From: Sulfurospirillum diekertiae
GTDB lineage: Bacteria > Campylobacterota > Campylobacteria > Campylobacterales > Sulfurospirillaceae
DNA: 64,000 nt
NCBI RefSeq assembly: GCF_011769985.2
Contig: NZ_CP039734.2
Location: forward strand, 310,001-374,000
Reading direction: 5' to 3'
Both the position numbers and the translations under genes were made by a program. Positions 47,151 through 56,128 of the stretch are shown in pieces. Within the stretch, counting starts at the first letter, position 1; every line of letters begins with the position of its first letter. The notes below the pieces were generated by a model. That model did not search any database. It was not told the origin of the DNA and saw only the letters and a program-made list of their open reading frames with translations.

Positions 47151-49040
47151 TTATTTTAAAGCCTTCACATAAACTAAAGGATCGTTTAAAAGAGGCAGAT
47201 ATTCGCCATCATACAACGCGTCTTTTTCATCGATTAATGTCTCAGTAATACCTGCACCTTCGGTTAAAATGGCCTCTTTTTCCACAGGGCGATCGGTGAT
47301 GATTTCGCCTATCTGATAGGGTCTGCCATCAAGATGCGTGTAGGCTTCTTTGGCATTTCTAAAATAACGAAAGGTAAAAGGCGTTTTGGCAAACACATCT
47401 TTTCCTAAAGTAAAGCGTTGGGTCGCAACCACTTTTCGATACCCTATTGCGCCATTCAATGCCTCTCTTTCGGTGGGATAGAGCAAGCTTGGTTGAATAA
47501 ATCCCTCTGGCGTGAGATACGCTTTGCGGTCCACACATTCGCCCATGAGCTTTACATGTAAACGTTGTTGTGACACTAAAGTCTCAGGGTGCTGTAAATC
47601 CAAAGCACGCCAATCATCGCTAAAACCGTGTGCTTTCGTGATCGTTTCCATCAAAAAGGCTTCCATGCTTGCAGGCATCACTCCGTACAAATTCGCCCCC
47701 ACAACATGCTTTAAAAAATACCCAAATTCGCCTTGCTGTGTTTTGCGGTTGAGCGGATCGCCTCTGTTTGAAGTCGCTTTCCCCTCTTTAAGCGTGTAAG
47801 CGAGATAATCCATCTCCGCCCAGCCAAGCTTTTCAGGGAATTTACGTGGAAATGCCCACGTCGAATCAATCGTATTGCTACTGCCCGAAGTAAAGGCGGA
47901 AGGTTCAAAGCCGTAATTGTCGCTGTGGCAACCGATGCATTGCATCAACTCTTCGGCTTTTTGAGGGCGTAGATTTCCTTTGGCATCTTCGATAAATCCT
48001 GCCAAAAGCCAACCTGCACCGTTGTTGATCCAGCCTTGTTTTTCGTTGAGATAGATAGGCGCATCTTCATCTTTTTCGACCGCTTCTCCTGGGTAAAACA
48101 TCTTGGTTTTCACCATGTAGCGTATCTCTTTCACGCGAGTTGCACGTGTTCCTTTCGCGCGCAAATCGACATAATGCAATGGGTGAGCAAACTCCGTGTA
48201 AAGCGGATAAATCCCACGATGCACTTCTACATCATGTGCTTTGCCATAGTACGTTTGAGGATCGTTCGCTTCAAGCCTGTCGGTAATCACACGCTCTAAA
48301 AGATCAAGATTTTGGGCATAAATGGCTTCACTCCATGCTCCTTTTTCATCTTGCATAAACGTTTTAGGCAAACGAATATAAATACCCGAAACACTGCCAC
48401 TCATCGGTGTGAAAATACCATACGGCATAAAATTAATCGCACGCCAGCCTGTCATGTCACCAAAAATGGCACGTTCTTTACTTTGGGTACGCACAAAACC
48501 ATCTTCTTTTGCAGGAAGATCGGAAGGCGAAAGGTCGGGGAAAAGCCTCCAAGGAGAGCTGTCTTGTCCATTGTCCCAACCCATTTTTCCACCACGCTTG
48601 GCATAAGCATCGCTCCAATTATCGTGTTTAAGATACTCAAGCATTGTGCTTTCATCAAAGCGGTTGGCACTTTTTTGATACGCTGCTTCGAGTCGCTCAG
48701 GATAGAGGGTATTTTCCCAAGGGTTGATTGTCGCCGCAATGGTTTGTTGGGTGACAGGAGCAAAGCTATAGGTGGTTTGAAGATTGCCCGTGACAGTAGA
48801 AAGTCCCGCTTGGGGGTTGTTGTTTCCCAAATGCGCTCGTGCAGGGGCGTTGGTATGGCAAAACATGCAGGCATTTTGAGTCCCGCCACCGGTTTCGATG
48901 TAACATTGTGCGGGAATATTGGCATAAGGATTGTGAAGTGTCGTACGGCTGATAAATTCACCCATCAATGTGCCGCCAAAGCCCACAATGGGGCTAAGGC
49001 AGAGCAGAGAGATGAGGCGATTAAAGCCCAGGGATGCCAT
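47151..49040 (-). CDS. Periplasmic multi-domain c-type cytochrome-like protein
   Basis: About 629 residues from ATG 49040, with a signal peptide (to about residue 25). Two haem c motifs are visible, CMFCH near residue 57 and CIGCH near 370. I do not know a named family; a peroxidase-like or electron-transfer role is possible. It follows the PhoX-like gene and overlaps its end by about 20 bases, so they form one operon. A TTTACATGTAAA copy at 47551 is read Leu-His-Val-Lys. Confidence 0.82.
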   Translation of the reverse strand: MASLGFNRLISLLCLSPIVGFGGTLMGEFISRTTLHNPYANIPAQCYIETGGGTQNACMFCHTNAPARAHLGNNNPQAGLSTVTGNLQTTYSFAPVTQQTIAATINPWENTLYPERLEAAYQKSANRFDESTMLEYLKHDNWSDAYAKRGGKMGWDNGQDSSPWRLFPDLSPSDLPAKEDGFVRTQSKERAIFGDMTGWRAINFMPYGIFTPMSGSVSGIYIRLPKTFMQDEKGAWSEAIYAQNLDLLERVITDRLEANDPQTYYGKAHDVEVHRGIYPLYTEFAHPLHYVDLRAKGTRATRVKEIRYMVKTKMFYPGEAVEKDEDAPIYLNEKQGWINNGAGWLLAGFIEDAKGNLRPQKAEELMQCIGCHSDNYGFEPSAFTSGSSNTIDSTWAFPRKFPEKLGWAEMDYLAYTLKEGKATSNRGDPLNRKTQQGEFGYFLKHVVGANLYGVMPASMEAFLMETITKAHGFSDDWRALDLQHPETLVSQQRLHVKLMGECVDRKAYLTPEGFIQPSLLYPTEREALNGAIGYRKVVATQRFTLGKDVFAKTPFTFRYFRNAKEAYTHLDGRPYQIGEIITDRPVEKEAILTEGAGITETLIDEKDALYDGEYLPLLNDPLVYVKALK

Positions 49041-50862
49041 AGATGTATCCAACTGGCGCTTGAAATTTATCGATCAGTGGTGTCAGTTTTTGTTGAAGCT
49101 CTTTACTCGTGGTTTTAGTAAAATCACCAAGATGTTGCGCGTTACTCATGATGTACGCGTAGCCGTTGAGGTTTTCAACGACTTGAAGCCCTGTGGACTC
49201 AGCTCCCGCAGGAATGGAGAGGATACGAGAAAGTTTTTTCGTGTCGATGTTATACGCCCATAGGTAGTTGTTGACGTGTGCGCCACTGTCTTCACCAATG
49301 AAAAGTGTGCGAGCGCGTGAAGAGTAAAAGAGGTTGTCGGTATTGGCGATTTTATCAACCACGCAGGTATTGCCATCTTTGTCCATTGCCATTTCTTCTC
49401 CTAAAAGCATGCTTGGTACATGCATGGAGATGGGAACAAAGTCGCTTGCGATCGGCTCATTGTTACTGTCTTTAATATTGCCTGAAAGGGCTAGCTCATA
49501 CGTACCACCACAGCGATTTTTGGCGACTTTAATGTCATCGTTGGCAAAGGTACTGTCTTTAGCCATCCCTTTTTCGATGTAGGACATGGCGATGTAGAGT
49601 TTTTTATCTTCTGGGTTAAAGGCAACCCCTTCCATTTTGTTAAACTCGGTCGTCGCTCCAAGATACGCGGCGTAACGTCTCGTTTCTAAGAAAGCCGCCA
49701 CTTTTTCCATGCCCGGTTTGAGTTTGAGGTATTCGATGTCTGAATGGCCTGCTTTGATCGCTTTAAACCCTTCGTGTTTGCTTGCATCAAAGCTTGCAGG
49801 TGCATACGCTTCAAAAATATCATTAAACGTATATTTCTCTTTCCACTCCATCACTTCTTTGGTAGAGGCATGCCCTAATTTGATCCATGAAAGCGTTGCT
49901 TGACCGCCATCTTTGGCACCGTCTTCACTGGTTTGATGCCATTTTGCCGCGTACATCGACCCATTGTCTAAATCACCTTTGGCGTCGCCTATGTACATGA
50001 ACAGACCGACATTGGTGCCATCATCGCCGAAAAAAGCGGTTTTACCATCGCTCATAATTTTCGCCATCTCCCATGTGCCTCGACCCATCGCAAAATGTTT
50101 GGTGACATTGGTTTTGCCATTTTTATCGACAGCCACTTCGGTGATGTGACCGTAATCGTAAGGATTGGCCTCTTTTTTGCCCTCAAAGTAGAGCTCGCTC
50201 ATCGCTTTTAAGCCTTTTTGCGCTTTTTTGAACTCTTTGCCACTGGAAGCGGTGAAGAAAAGATCATAATCTTCTTCGGTTCCTAGGTGGGTATTCCAAG
50301 GCGTTTGCGAGCCTGCACAGGGAATCCAAATGCCACCCACTTTGGAGAAGTCAATCGGGTATTGATCAACGGCTTTGAGTTTGCCATTTTTAGCATCTTG
50401 CTTGATGGAAGTCAGTGTCATACTCATCGGTGCTCGCTCGTGCCACACATCGGTTTTCTCTGCCGAAGAGCCATCGCTTAAAATCCAGTCGTACTCATAG
50501 TGTGTGACAAGATAGAGTGAACCGTCCACATTTAAAAGTGAGTTGCTATCAGGAGTTTCAGCAATGAGTGGTTTGCCAAAAGGGTCAAGCAAAGGCTTCA
50601 TGGAAGCGGTGTAAAGTTGTCCTGCGGGGTTTTTATTGGTTCCGACTTTGTCTTTGACGCCAAAGAGTGTTTGGTACGAGAGATTGCGCTCAATCATTCC
50701 GCCACTTGCAGTGTGAATAATTACTTTGGCTTCCGAGTAAGCTTTTGCCATCTGCTCAGGAGTTTTGGGTGCATCCATTCCTATAAATTCGACTGAGCCT
50801 GCTGCACATAAGCTTGAAGCAACAAAAGAGAGCGATACACAGAGTGTTGTAAACGATTTCAC
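49021..50862 (-). CDS. PhoX-family (DUF839) phosphatase-like protein
   Basis: A 613-residue exported protein. The signal peptide (MKSFTTLCVSLSFVASSLCA) is of Sec type, whereas classic PhoX enzymes carry a twin-arginine signal. Family blocks NKMEGVAFNPEDKKLYIAMS and MAMDKDGNTCVVDKI are present, with the calcium/iron-binding pattern of PhoX. PhoX removes phosphate from organic esters in the periplasm. Pairing with a diheme cytochrome is unusual and suggests another activity for this DUF839 member. Confidence 0.85.
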   Translation of the reverse strand: MKSFTTLCVSLSFVASSLCAAGSVEFIGMDAPKTPEQMAKAYSEAKVIIHTASGGMIERNLSYQTLFGVKDKVGTNKNPAGQLYTASMKPLLDPFGKPLIAETPDSNSLLNVDGSLYLVTHYEYDWILSDGSSAEKTDVWHERAPMSMTLTSIKQDAKNGKLKAVDQYPIDFSKVGGIWIPCAGSQTPWNTHLGTEEDYDLFFTASSGKEFKKAQKGLKAMSELYFEGKKEANPYDYGHITEVAVDKNGKTNVTKHFAMGRGTWEMAKIMSDGKTAFFGDDGTNVGLFMYIGDAKGDLDNGSMYAAKWHQTSEDGAKDGGQATLSWIKLGHASTKEVMEWKEKYTFNDIFEAYAPASFDASKHEGFKAIKAGHSDIEYLKLKPGMEKVAAFLETRRYAAYLGATTEFNKMEGVAFNPEDKKLYIAMSYIEKGMAKDSTFANDDIKVAKNRCGGTYELALSGNIKDSNNEPIASDFVPISMHVPSMLLGEEMAMDKDGNTCVVDKIANTDNLFYSSRARTLFIGEDSGAHVNNYLWAYNIDTKKLSRILSIPAGAESTGLQVVENLNGYAYIMSNAQHLGDFTKTTSKELQQKLTPLIDKFQAPVGYIYGIPGL

Positions 50863-51018
50863 GAAAGCCTCCAGATAAAAATTTTGATAGTATAATCGTA
50901 GGCAAGAAGAGTTACAAAGATGTTACAATCTTAAAAATAAGTGCTAATTTAGACAGCTATGTAGGAGTTGAAGTAAGCTGATTTAGAATAAAATGTCTTA
51001 AATTTATAAGGAGGAAAA

Positions 51019-51759
51019 ATGAAAACATTTGTAGCATTTTTTATGCTTTTCATGTGTGCAACCCTCTCGTTCGCCAAAGAGGGATTTGTCACGTATGTTG
51101 TTGATGGTAAAACGTATGAAGGGTACTATACTACGCCTTCGGATGAAGCACCGTTAGTTTTTATCGTACACGATTGGGATGGACTGAATGAATACGAAAT
51201 GACACGTGCGAAGATGCTTAATGCTCTTGGCTATGGTGCTTTTGCCATAGATCTTTTTGGACAGGGCGTGAAACCTGTTACGATTGAAGAAAAAAAAGCT
51301 TTAACCAATGCACTTTATAATGACCGTGCAAAAATGCGTAAACTTCTTGATGCAGGTTATCAAGCGGCTAAAAAAGAGGGTGCAAACGTCTCTAATGCCA
51401 TAGGTATTGGTTACTGTTTTGGTGGTGCGGCGCTTTTGGAGATGGCACGTATGGGAACACCCCTTAAAGGTTTTGCGATTTTTCACGGTGGCTTAGCAAC
51501 ACCAGCAGGTGAAGACTATACACAAACAAAAGGGTTTATTTTGGTTTTACACGGTTCAGCCGATGAGAGTGTGAGTCTGGATGAATTTACAGGCCTTGCG
51601 AAAGAGCTTGAAAAAACAGGCATTAAGCATGAAATGATCACGTACAGTGGCGCTCCGCATGCGTTTAGCGTGTTTGGAACTGATCGTTACAGAGAAGATG
51701 CAGATAAAAAATCATGGCGAAGATTGGTCGAATTTTTAGGAGAGATGCTTTCAAAATAG
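51019..51759 (+). CDS. Exported dienelactone hydrolase-family protein
   Basis: A 246-residue alpha/beta hydrolase with a Sec signal (to SFAKEG, about residue 20). The nucleophile is Cys in GYCFGG, the acid Asp in HGSADESV and the His in GAPHAFSVFG, the triad of dienelactone hydrolases. Export to the periplasm points to a role different from aromatic breakdown. An AAGGAGG site precedes the ATG. Confidence 0.9.
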   Translation: MKTFVAFFMLFMCATLSFAKEGFVTYVVDGKTYEGYYTTPSDEAPLVFIVHDWDGLNEYEMTRAKMLNALGYGAFAIDLFGQGVKPVTIEEKKALTNALYNDRAKMRKLLDAGYQAAKKEGANVSNAIGIGYCFGGAALLEMARMGTPLKGFAIFHGGLATPAGEDYTQTKGFILVLHGSADESVSLDEFTGLAKELEKTGIKHEMITYSGAPHAFSVFGTDRYREDADKKSWRRLVEFLGEMLSK

Positions 51760-51804
51760 AGGTATATTTTTTGCTTGTATCTTTACATGTAAAAGGAGTT
51801 AGCC

Positions 51805-52176
51805 ATGGATAGCAGACTATTTCAAATTGATCCGTATGCAGGTATCAGTTATGGGCTTTACAATTCAATTAAAGGTGATAAAGGAAGCTTTGAAGATTTT
51901 TTGTTGCACTATGATTCTACAGGTGCTAACAATGAAGACAGTTCGTGGTTAACCAAACTTGTCAAAGACGATAACAACAAAGCACTAAGCTCTCCTGCTG
52001 TATGGGAAGCAATGAATACCCTTGGCGTTAATGGACTTGATCTTATGAGCTCAGTAAGTTCATCTGATTTTTTTGATACACAAGCAAGTGCACTCAAACT
52101 TCAACTGATGCAAGCGTTTAGCAAACGAGAAGATTATGCTCAGATGAAGCCGTTACTTGAACAACTGATGAGTTAA
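51805..52176 (+). CDS. Hypothetical 123-residue protein
   Basis: Unrecognised soluble protein, Ser- and Asp-rich, starting MDSRLFQIDPYAGISYGL. The palindrome TTTACATGTAAA (51782-51793) runs directly into its AAAAGGAG ribosome binding site. The stop overlaps the next convergent gene by four bases. Confidence 0.65.
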   Translation: MDSRLFQIDPYAGISYGLYNSIKGDKGSFEDFLLHYDSTGANNEDSSWLTKLVKDDNNKALSSPAVWEAMNTLGVNGLDLMSSVSSSDFFDTQASALKLQLMQAFSKREDYAQMKPLLEQLMS

Positions 52177-52517
52177 CGGCACACATAGGAAACAATATCT
52201 GACTCAATGGTGCCAATTGCTGGTTGGTACCATTCTGTGAGATTATTCGCTGGAATATTCCGTGCAGACTTTGCGTTATAACCAATTTGTCTGAAGTATC
52301 GTGAAGGACAATTAATTTCTGCTTTAATATATAAAATCGTGTCAAAGCTTTGACGTCTCAAGACAACATAATTCACCGTTGCTTGTTTACCTACTTCCAG
52401 TAGATAGTATTTGTAGATGTCTTTATAGGCAGTCCGTGGAATTTCGATGTCTTGAGATTTTTGCGCACTATAGGCACTAAGAGCCATAATAAGGCTCAAA
52501 AATATTCGTATCATCAT
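52173..52517 (-). CDS. Hypothetical exported protein
   Basis: About 114 residues with a short signal peptide (MMIRIFLSLIMALSAYSA). The mature part is small and contains Tyr-rich segments (YKDIYKYYLLEV) and two cysteines that could form a disulfide. GGAGG five bases before ATG 52517 decides the start. Unknown function. Confidence 0.65.
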   Translation of the reverse strand: MMIRIFLSLIMALSAYSAQKSQDIEIPRTAYKDIYKYYLLEVGKQATVNYVVLRRQSFDTILYIKAEINCPSRYFRQIGYNAKSARNIPANNLTEWYQPAIGTIESDIVSYVCR

Positions 52518-52685
52518 GTGTTCCTCCATTGTAAATCTTTCAATTTATTGTATCAAAAGCAGCCTCAAACAGATATGAGTAAGAACTTTTTAGATAGAAA
52601 AACTATAAAGCAATTTCATAATTTTGTCATCTTTTAGGTACAATAACTTTATAGCACTAGCACAAGTTTGACAAAAGGGCTTTGT

Positions 52686-54194
52686 ATGAGAAATAGTGTG
52701 AACAACAATCAAGAACAACAAGATAAGATCAAATTTCTTACACAAGAACTCCTTCGCGTGCAGAAAAATCTTGTTGAACAGTTTTACACAGACTCTCTGA
52801 CACGCCTTCCCAATCTCTATCAGCTCCGACACGACCTTGAAGAAGGGAGTGACTTTACGCTTATTATTGCAAACATCGACAATTTTAAATTACTGAATGA
52901 TTTTTATGGCTTTGTTGTGGGTGATTTTATTTTAGAGTCCTTCGCAAAGAGTTTGAAAACAGAACTTGATGAAGTCTCTGTTTACCGCATTGCGGGTGAT
53001 GAATTTGCTATATTAGTAGGTAAAAGGATGAGTTTTTATCTGCTCAAAAATTATCTGACGCATCTTTCCAAACAACTCACCCATCTCAAATATGCTTATG
53101 CGCAGACCGAAATTTATGTAGACTGCACGCTCTCTTCCAGTGCAAGTTTTACCAGTGATGACATCTTTTCTAAAGTCAATATGGCACTCAAATACGCCAA
53201 AAAAGAGCAGTTGAAATTTTGGATATACGAAGACACGATGAATTTTTCGCAAGAGTACGAGAGCAATCTCAAATATGCTACAAAAGTGCGTAAAGCCATT
53301 GTGGATTTTTCAGGTATTGTGCCTTATTTTCAACCTATTATTGACAACAAGACCAATGAAATTATTAAGTTTGAAGCACTTTCACGCCTGGTGGATGAGG
53401 ACGGTGCAATTCATTCACCGCACAACTTCATTCCCGTTGCAAAGATGATTAAAGTGTATGATAAAATCACGATGGCTATCATCGATAAGAGCTTTCAGGT
53501 TTTTAAATCCCATGCGTTCGATTTTAGCATCAACCTCTCATTTGAGGATATCATTAACCAAGATATTTACGATTTCATTATCTCTAAATTACGTGATTCT
53601 AACATGGGACATAGAGTCACATTTGAGCTTTTAGAGTCAGAGAAAGTCAATGACTTTAACAAGGTGATCCATTTTTTTAATGAGATCAAACGCTATGGAG
53701 CCAAAGTGGCGATTGACGATTTTGGAAGCGGTTTTTCCAACTTCTCTTACATCACCAAACTTAGTCCTGATTTTATTAAAATAGATGGTAGTCTCATCAA
53801 AGACATCGACCAAGACAAAAATGCTCAGATTATTGTAGAGACGATCGTGGACTTTTCCAAAAAACTGGGCATAAAAACCGTTGCAGAGTTTGTTCACTCT
53901 AGCACGGTTCTCTCCACCGTTAAACAGCTGGGTATCGACTATTCTCAGGGCTATTTTCGATATGCCTTCTCCTCACATTCTCAAATAAACACTTTACATG
54001 TAAAGCTTACGCGACCTCGGTATCCCATAAAATTACTCACCCCGTATTCGGGATCGGGAATGACATATTTGAAATATTCACTCGTTCCTTTTCGCCCATG
54101 CAACCGCACCGCAATTTGCCCCTCTTTTAAAAGCTGTTTCATTTCATATTCGCTGAGGCTTCGCTTATTCCAGCGCAAAAAAGTATTCGAGTAA
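52686..54194 (+). CDS. GGDEF-EAL cyclic-di-GMP protein with a 3' frameshift
   Basis: The first ~435 residues hold a GGDEF domain (motif AGDEF, with DSLTRLPN before it) and an EAL domain (FEALSRL, DDFGSGFSN, KIDGSLIKDI), for making or breaking c-di-GMP. There is no membrane or sensor domain; the N-terminus is a short coiled coil. After SQGYF the frame reads into the convergent gene to 54194. Removing one T from the run at 53954-53957 restores the usual ending SQGYFDMPSPHILK and a stop at 53986-53988, so this copy, or the read, carries one extra T. Start ATG 52686 follows AAAGGG; upstream TTG 52668 is unlikely. Confidence 0.87.
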   Translation: MRNSVNNNQEQQDKIKFLTQELLRVQKNLVEQFYTDSLTRLPNLYQLRHDLEEGSDFTLIIANIDNFKLLNDFYGFVVGDFILESFAKSLKTELDEVSVYRIAGDEFAILVGKRMSFYLLKNYLTHLSKQLTHLKYAYAQTEIYVDCTLSSSASFTSDDIFSKVNMALKYAKKEQLKFWIYEDTMNFSQEYESNLKYATKVRKAIVDFSGIVPYFQPIIDNKTNEIIKFEALSRLVDEDGAIHSPHNFIPVAKMIKVYDKITMAIIDKSFQVFKSHAFDFSINLSFEDIINQDIYDFIISKLRDSNMGHRVTFELLESEKVNDFNKVIHFFNEIKRYGAKVAIDDFGSGFSNFSYITKLSPDFIKIDGSLIKDIDQDKNAQIIVETIVDFSKKLGIKTVAEFVHSSTVLSTVKQLGIDYSQGYFRYAFSSHSQINTLHVKLTRPRYPIKLLTPYSGSGMTYLKYSLVPFRPCNRTAICPSFKSCFISYSLRLRLFQRKKVFE

Positions 54195-54361
54195 ACCCGA
54201 AACCGACACGTTGCATCACTGCTAAACACATAATCATCGTTGATGTCCCGCTCTTTTTTCGCATGCTCGCAACTGTAAAGATTGACCTTTTGACCTTGAA
54301 TGGTAAGCTTTTGCGAGATTACCGCACCTCCACAATACGGGCATTTGCCAAGAACCATCAT
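53981..54361 (-). CDS. Hypothetical zinc-finger protein
   Basis: A 126-residue protein with CPYCGG at the N-terminus and Cys at two later places (SCEHA and TCRFRV), which could bind zinc in the way of topoisomerase C4 fingers. The C-terminal half has RLHGRKGTSEYFKYVI. It ends in Phe-Thr-Cys-Lys, encoded by a TTTACATGTAAA copy. The second ATG (54358) is better spaced from GAGG. Confidence 0.65.
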   Translation of the reverse strand: MMVLGKCPYCGGAVISQKLTIQGQKVNLYSCEHAKKERDINDDYVFSSDATCRFRVYSNTFLRWNKRSLSEYEMKQLLKEGQIAVRLHGRKGTSEYFKYVIPDPEYGVSNFMGYRGRVSFTCKVFI

Positions 54362-54439
54362 GCACCTCAGTTTTGATTTATAAAGTTATGATAGCAAAGT
54401 GAGAGAAGAGGGGTTTAAAATATTTCAGAATGAAAGATT

Positions 54440-55699
54440 TTACTCTTTGAGCAAAATGCCACTTTCGACAAAATTACTGATTTTATTCACAACTTCTATA
54501 TCGTTTTGTGAAAAGTATTTTTTGTGAAAGAAATATTTGTAAATTATAAATAGCATATTTTTGTTTTGTTCAATATATGCAAAATGATAATTTAAAGCTT
54601 CCGTTGGGATAGTTTTACTTTCACTGGAAGAGTATCTTTGTTCAACTCGCTTTTTTAGTTCATGTAAAAAAACTTCTATTATTGGTGGATTTTTAGTATC
54701 AATGACTTCCAAAGAGTATGAAACTTTTTCAGGAATATTTATATAGAAATCAGGGGATATTTCTTTTTTTGAATCAGAAGAATTTAGTCTTCTTGGAATG
54801 TTTACAGATAATCGGATAATGAGATTATATTTTGAAAAAATTACTGTTATTAGTGTCAAAAGATAAATAGCTCTTTCATTAGTATCTTTTATTTTTTCGA
54901 CATATTCTAAACAATTATTGAGCACTTGAATATAAATACGCGCATTTTTTTCTTCACTGAGTTTAATAGCGTCTAAAATAGTTGTTTTATAAGATTGAAG
55001 AGGCGCGTATTTCTCATCTTGATAGATGACCTCGAAAAGCTCTTCAATCGTTGGATTATAGAGTATAAATTTATTTACACTTTTTTCTTTAACGGTATTG
55101 AAAACATTTGTATCATGGTCTTGAAAAAACTCTTGATTTAAAATGATGATGGTTTTGGTTTGGAAGTTTTCGGTGAGGTTTGTGATAAAACCAAAAAGAT
55201 CGTTAAGGTCGATTTTGGAAGATTTTCGCTCAAAATCGTCAAAACAAATAACGCCTCCATTCAAAAGTGCATCGGTACCTTTTTTAAGTTTTTCATTGTT
55301 GTTTAATTCTTCGATTTGTTTGCTTGTATTGCTTGCATCAATTCCTACGCCAAATACAGTTATTTTAGGCATAAGACTTGTCATTTTTGTAAAAACAGAA
55401 TAGGTTTGGCTAATGATATCCGTCTCTCTAGATTGGACGAAACTATATGATTTTTGCAAAATTTCATTTTGAAGTTCTTCGATAGAATCCTTGCCATAAA
55501 GACTCACGAAAATATAACTTTTCTTTTTGTCTTTTATTTTTGGAATTAAATCTGTTTCAATGATATTTTTCCAAAAGTGGGTTTTTCCTGAACCCCATAC
55601 ACCTGAGAGCATCAAAATAGTGCCATTATTATCATCGTTATCTAAATACGATTTATTACCTTCAATAAGGTATTTTTTGATGCTCTCAGAATTTGCCAT
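54440..55699 (-). CDS. KAP-like P-loop NTPase
   Basis: A 419-residue ATPase with Walker A GVWGSGKT near residue 33 and Walker B ICFDDFER near 150, a pattern of KAP-family P-loop NTPases, many of which belong to phage defence. No membrane helix is evident. It is AT-rich compared with trxC next to it and stands alone, so it may be a small acquired gene. The four bases between its stop-side neighbour and trxC are not shared; it is upstream of nothing obviously related. Confidence 0.75.
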   Translation of the reverse strand: MANSESIKKYLIEGNKSYLDNDDNNGTILMLSGVWGSGKTHFWKNIIETDLIPKIKDKKKSYIFVSLYGKDSIEELQNEILQKSYSFVQSRETDIISQTYSVFTKMTSLMPKITVFGVGIDASNTSKQIEELNNNEKLKKGTDALLNGGVICFDDFERKSSKIDLNDLFGFITNLTENFQTKTIIILNQEFFQDHDTNVFNTVKEKSVNKFILYNPTIEELFEVIYQDEKYAPLQSYKTTILDAIKLSEEKNARIYIQVLNNCLEYVEKIKDTNERAIYLLTLITVIFSKYNLIIRLSVNIPRRLNSSDSKKEISPDFYINIPEKVSYSLEVIDTKNPPIIEVFLHELKKRVEQRYSSSESKTIPTEALNYHFAYIEQNKNMLFIIYKYFFHKKYFSQNDIEVVNKISNFVESGILLKE

Positions 55700-55702
55700 A
55701 AA

Positions 55703-56125
55703 TTACAAAAACCTCTCCACAAAACGATCCAAATCTTCATCGCTCAAAGCCCCTGAAACACGCTCTACTTCTTTCCCATTTTTGAAAACGATCAGCGTAG
55801 GAATAGAACGAATCTTAAAGCGTGAGGCTAAAAACTGCTCGGCTTCGGTGTCGACTTTGGCGAACAAAACACGCAAAGGGTACGCTCGCGCTGCTTGTTG
55901 GAAGGTGGGGGCGAAGCCTTTGCACGGACCACACCACGGCGCCCAAAAGTCTACAATGACGGGAACATCGGTACTCTCAATGACTGCTTCAAGGGTGTCG
56001 CTAGTGAGTGCGATGGGGTGTGGGTCGAGTAAGGAAGCTTTACATTTACCACAGTTGACTTTTTTGTAAACTTCCTGTTTAGGGACATTATTGGTTGCAA
56101 GGCAAGAGGGACAAATAACTTTCAT
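55703..56125 (-). CDS. trxC: Thioredoxin 2 (TrxC-like)
   Basis: A 140-residue thioredoxin with an N-terminal zinc module (CPSC and CGKC in the first 30 residues) and the redox motif WCGPC near residue 67, followed by the cis-Pro in SIPTLIVF. Reduces disulfides in the cytoplasm and is often oxidative-stress related. Three bases separate it from the DUF4392 gene upstream, so they are likely co-transcribed. Confidence 0.95.
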   Translation of the reverse strand: MKVICPSCLATNNVPKQEVYKKVNCGKCKASLLDPHPIALTSDTLEAVIESTDVPVIVDFWAPWCGPCKGFAPTFQQAARAYPLRVLFAKVDTEAEQFLASRFKIRSIPTLIVFKNGKEVERVSGALSDEDLDRFVERFL

Positions 56126-56128
56126 GGG

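Noticed and set aside
48312-49118. A 268-codon frame opposite the cytochrome gene
   Set aside because: Lies antisense to a well supported signal-peptide and haem-motif gene, with no family features and low-complexity basic composition; a shadow frame.
55527-56069. A 180-codon frame across the KAP NTPase and trxC genes
   Set aside because: Antisense to two supported genes and without recognisable motifs.
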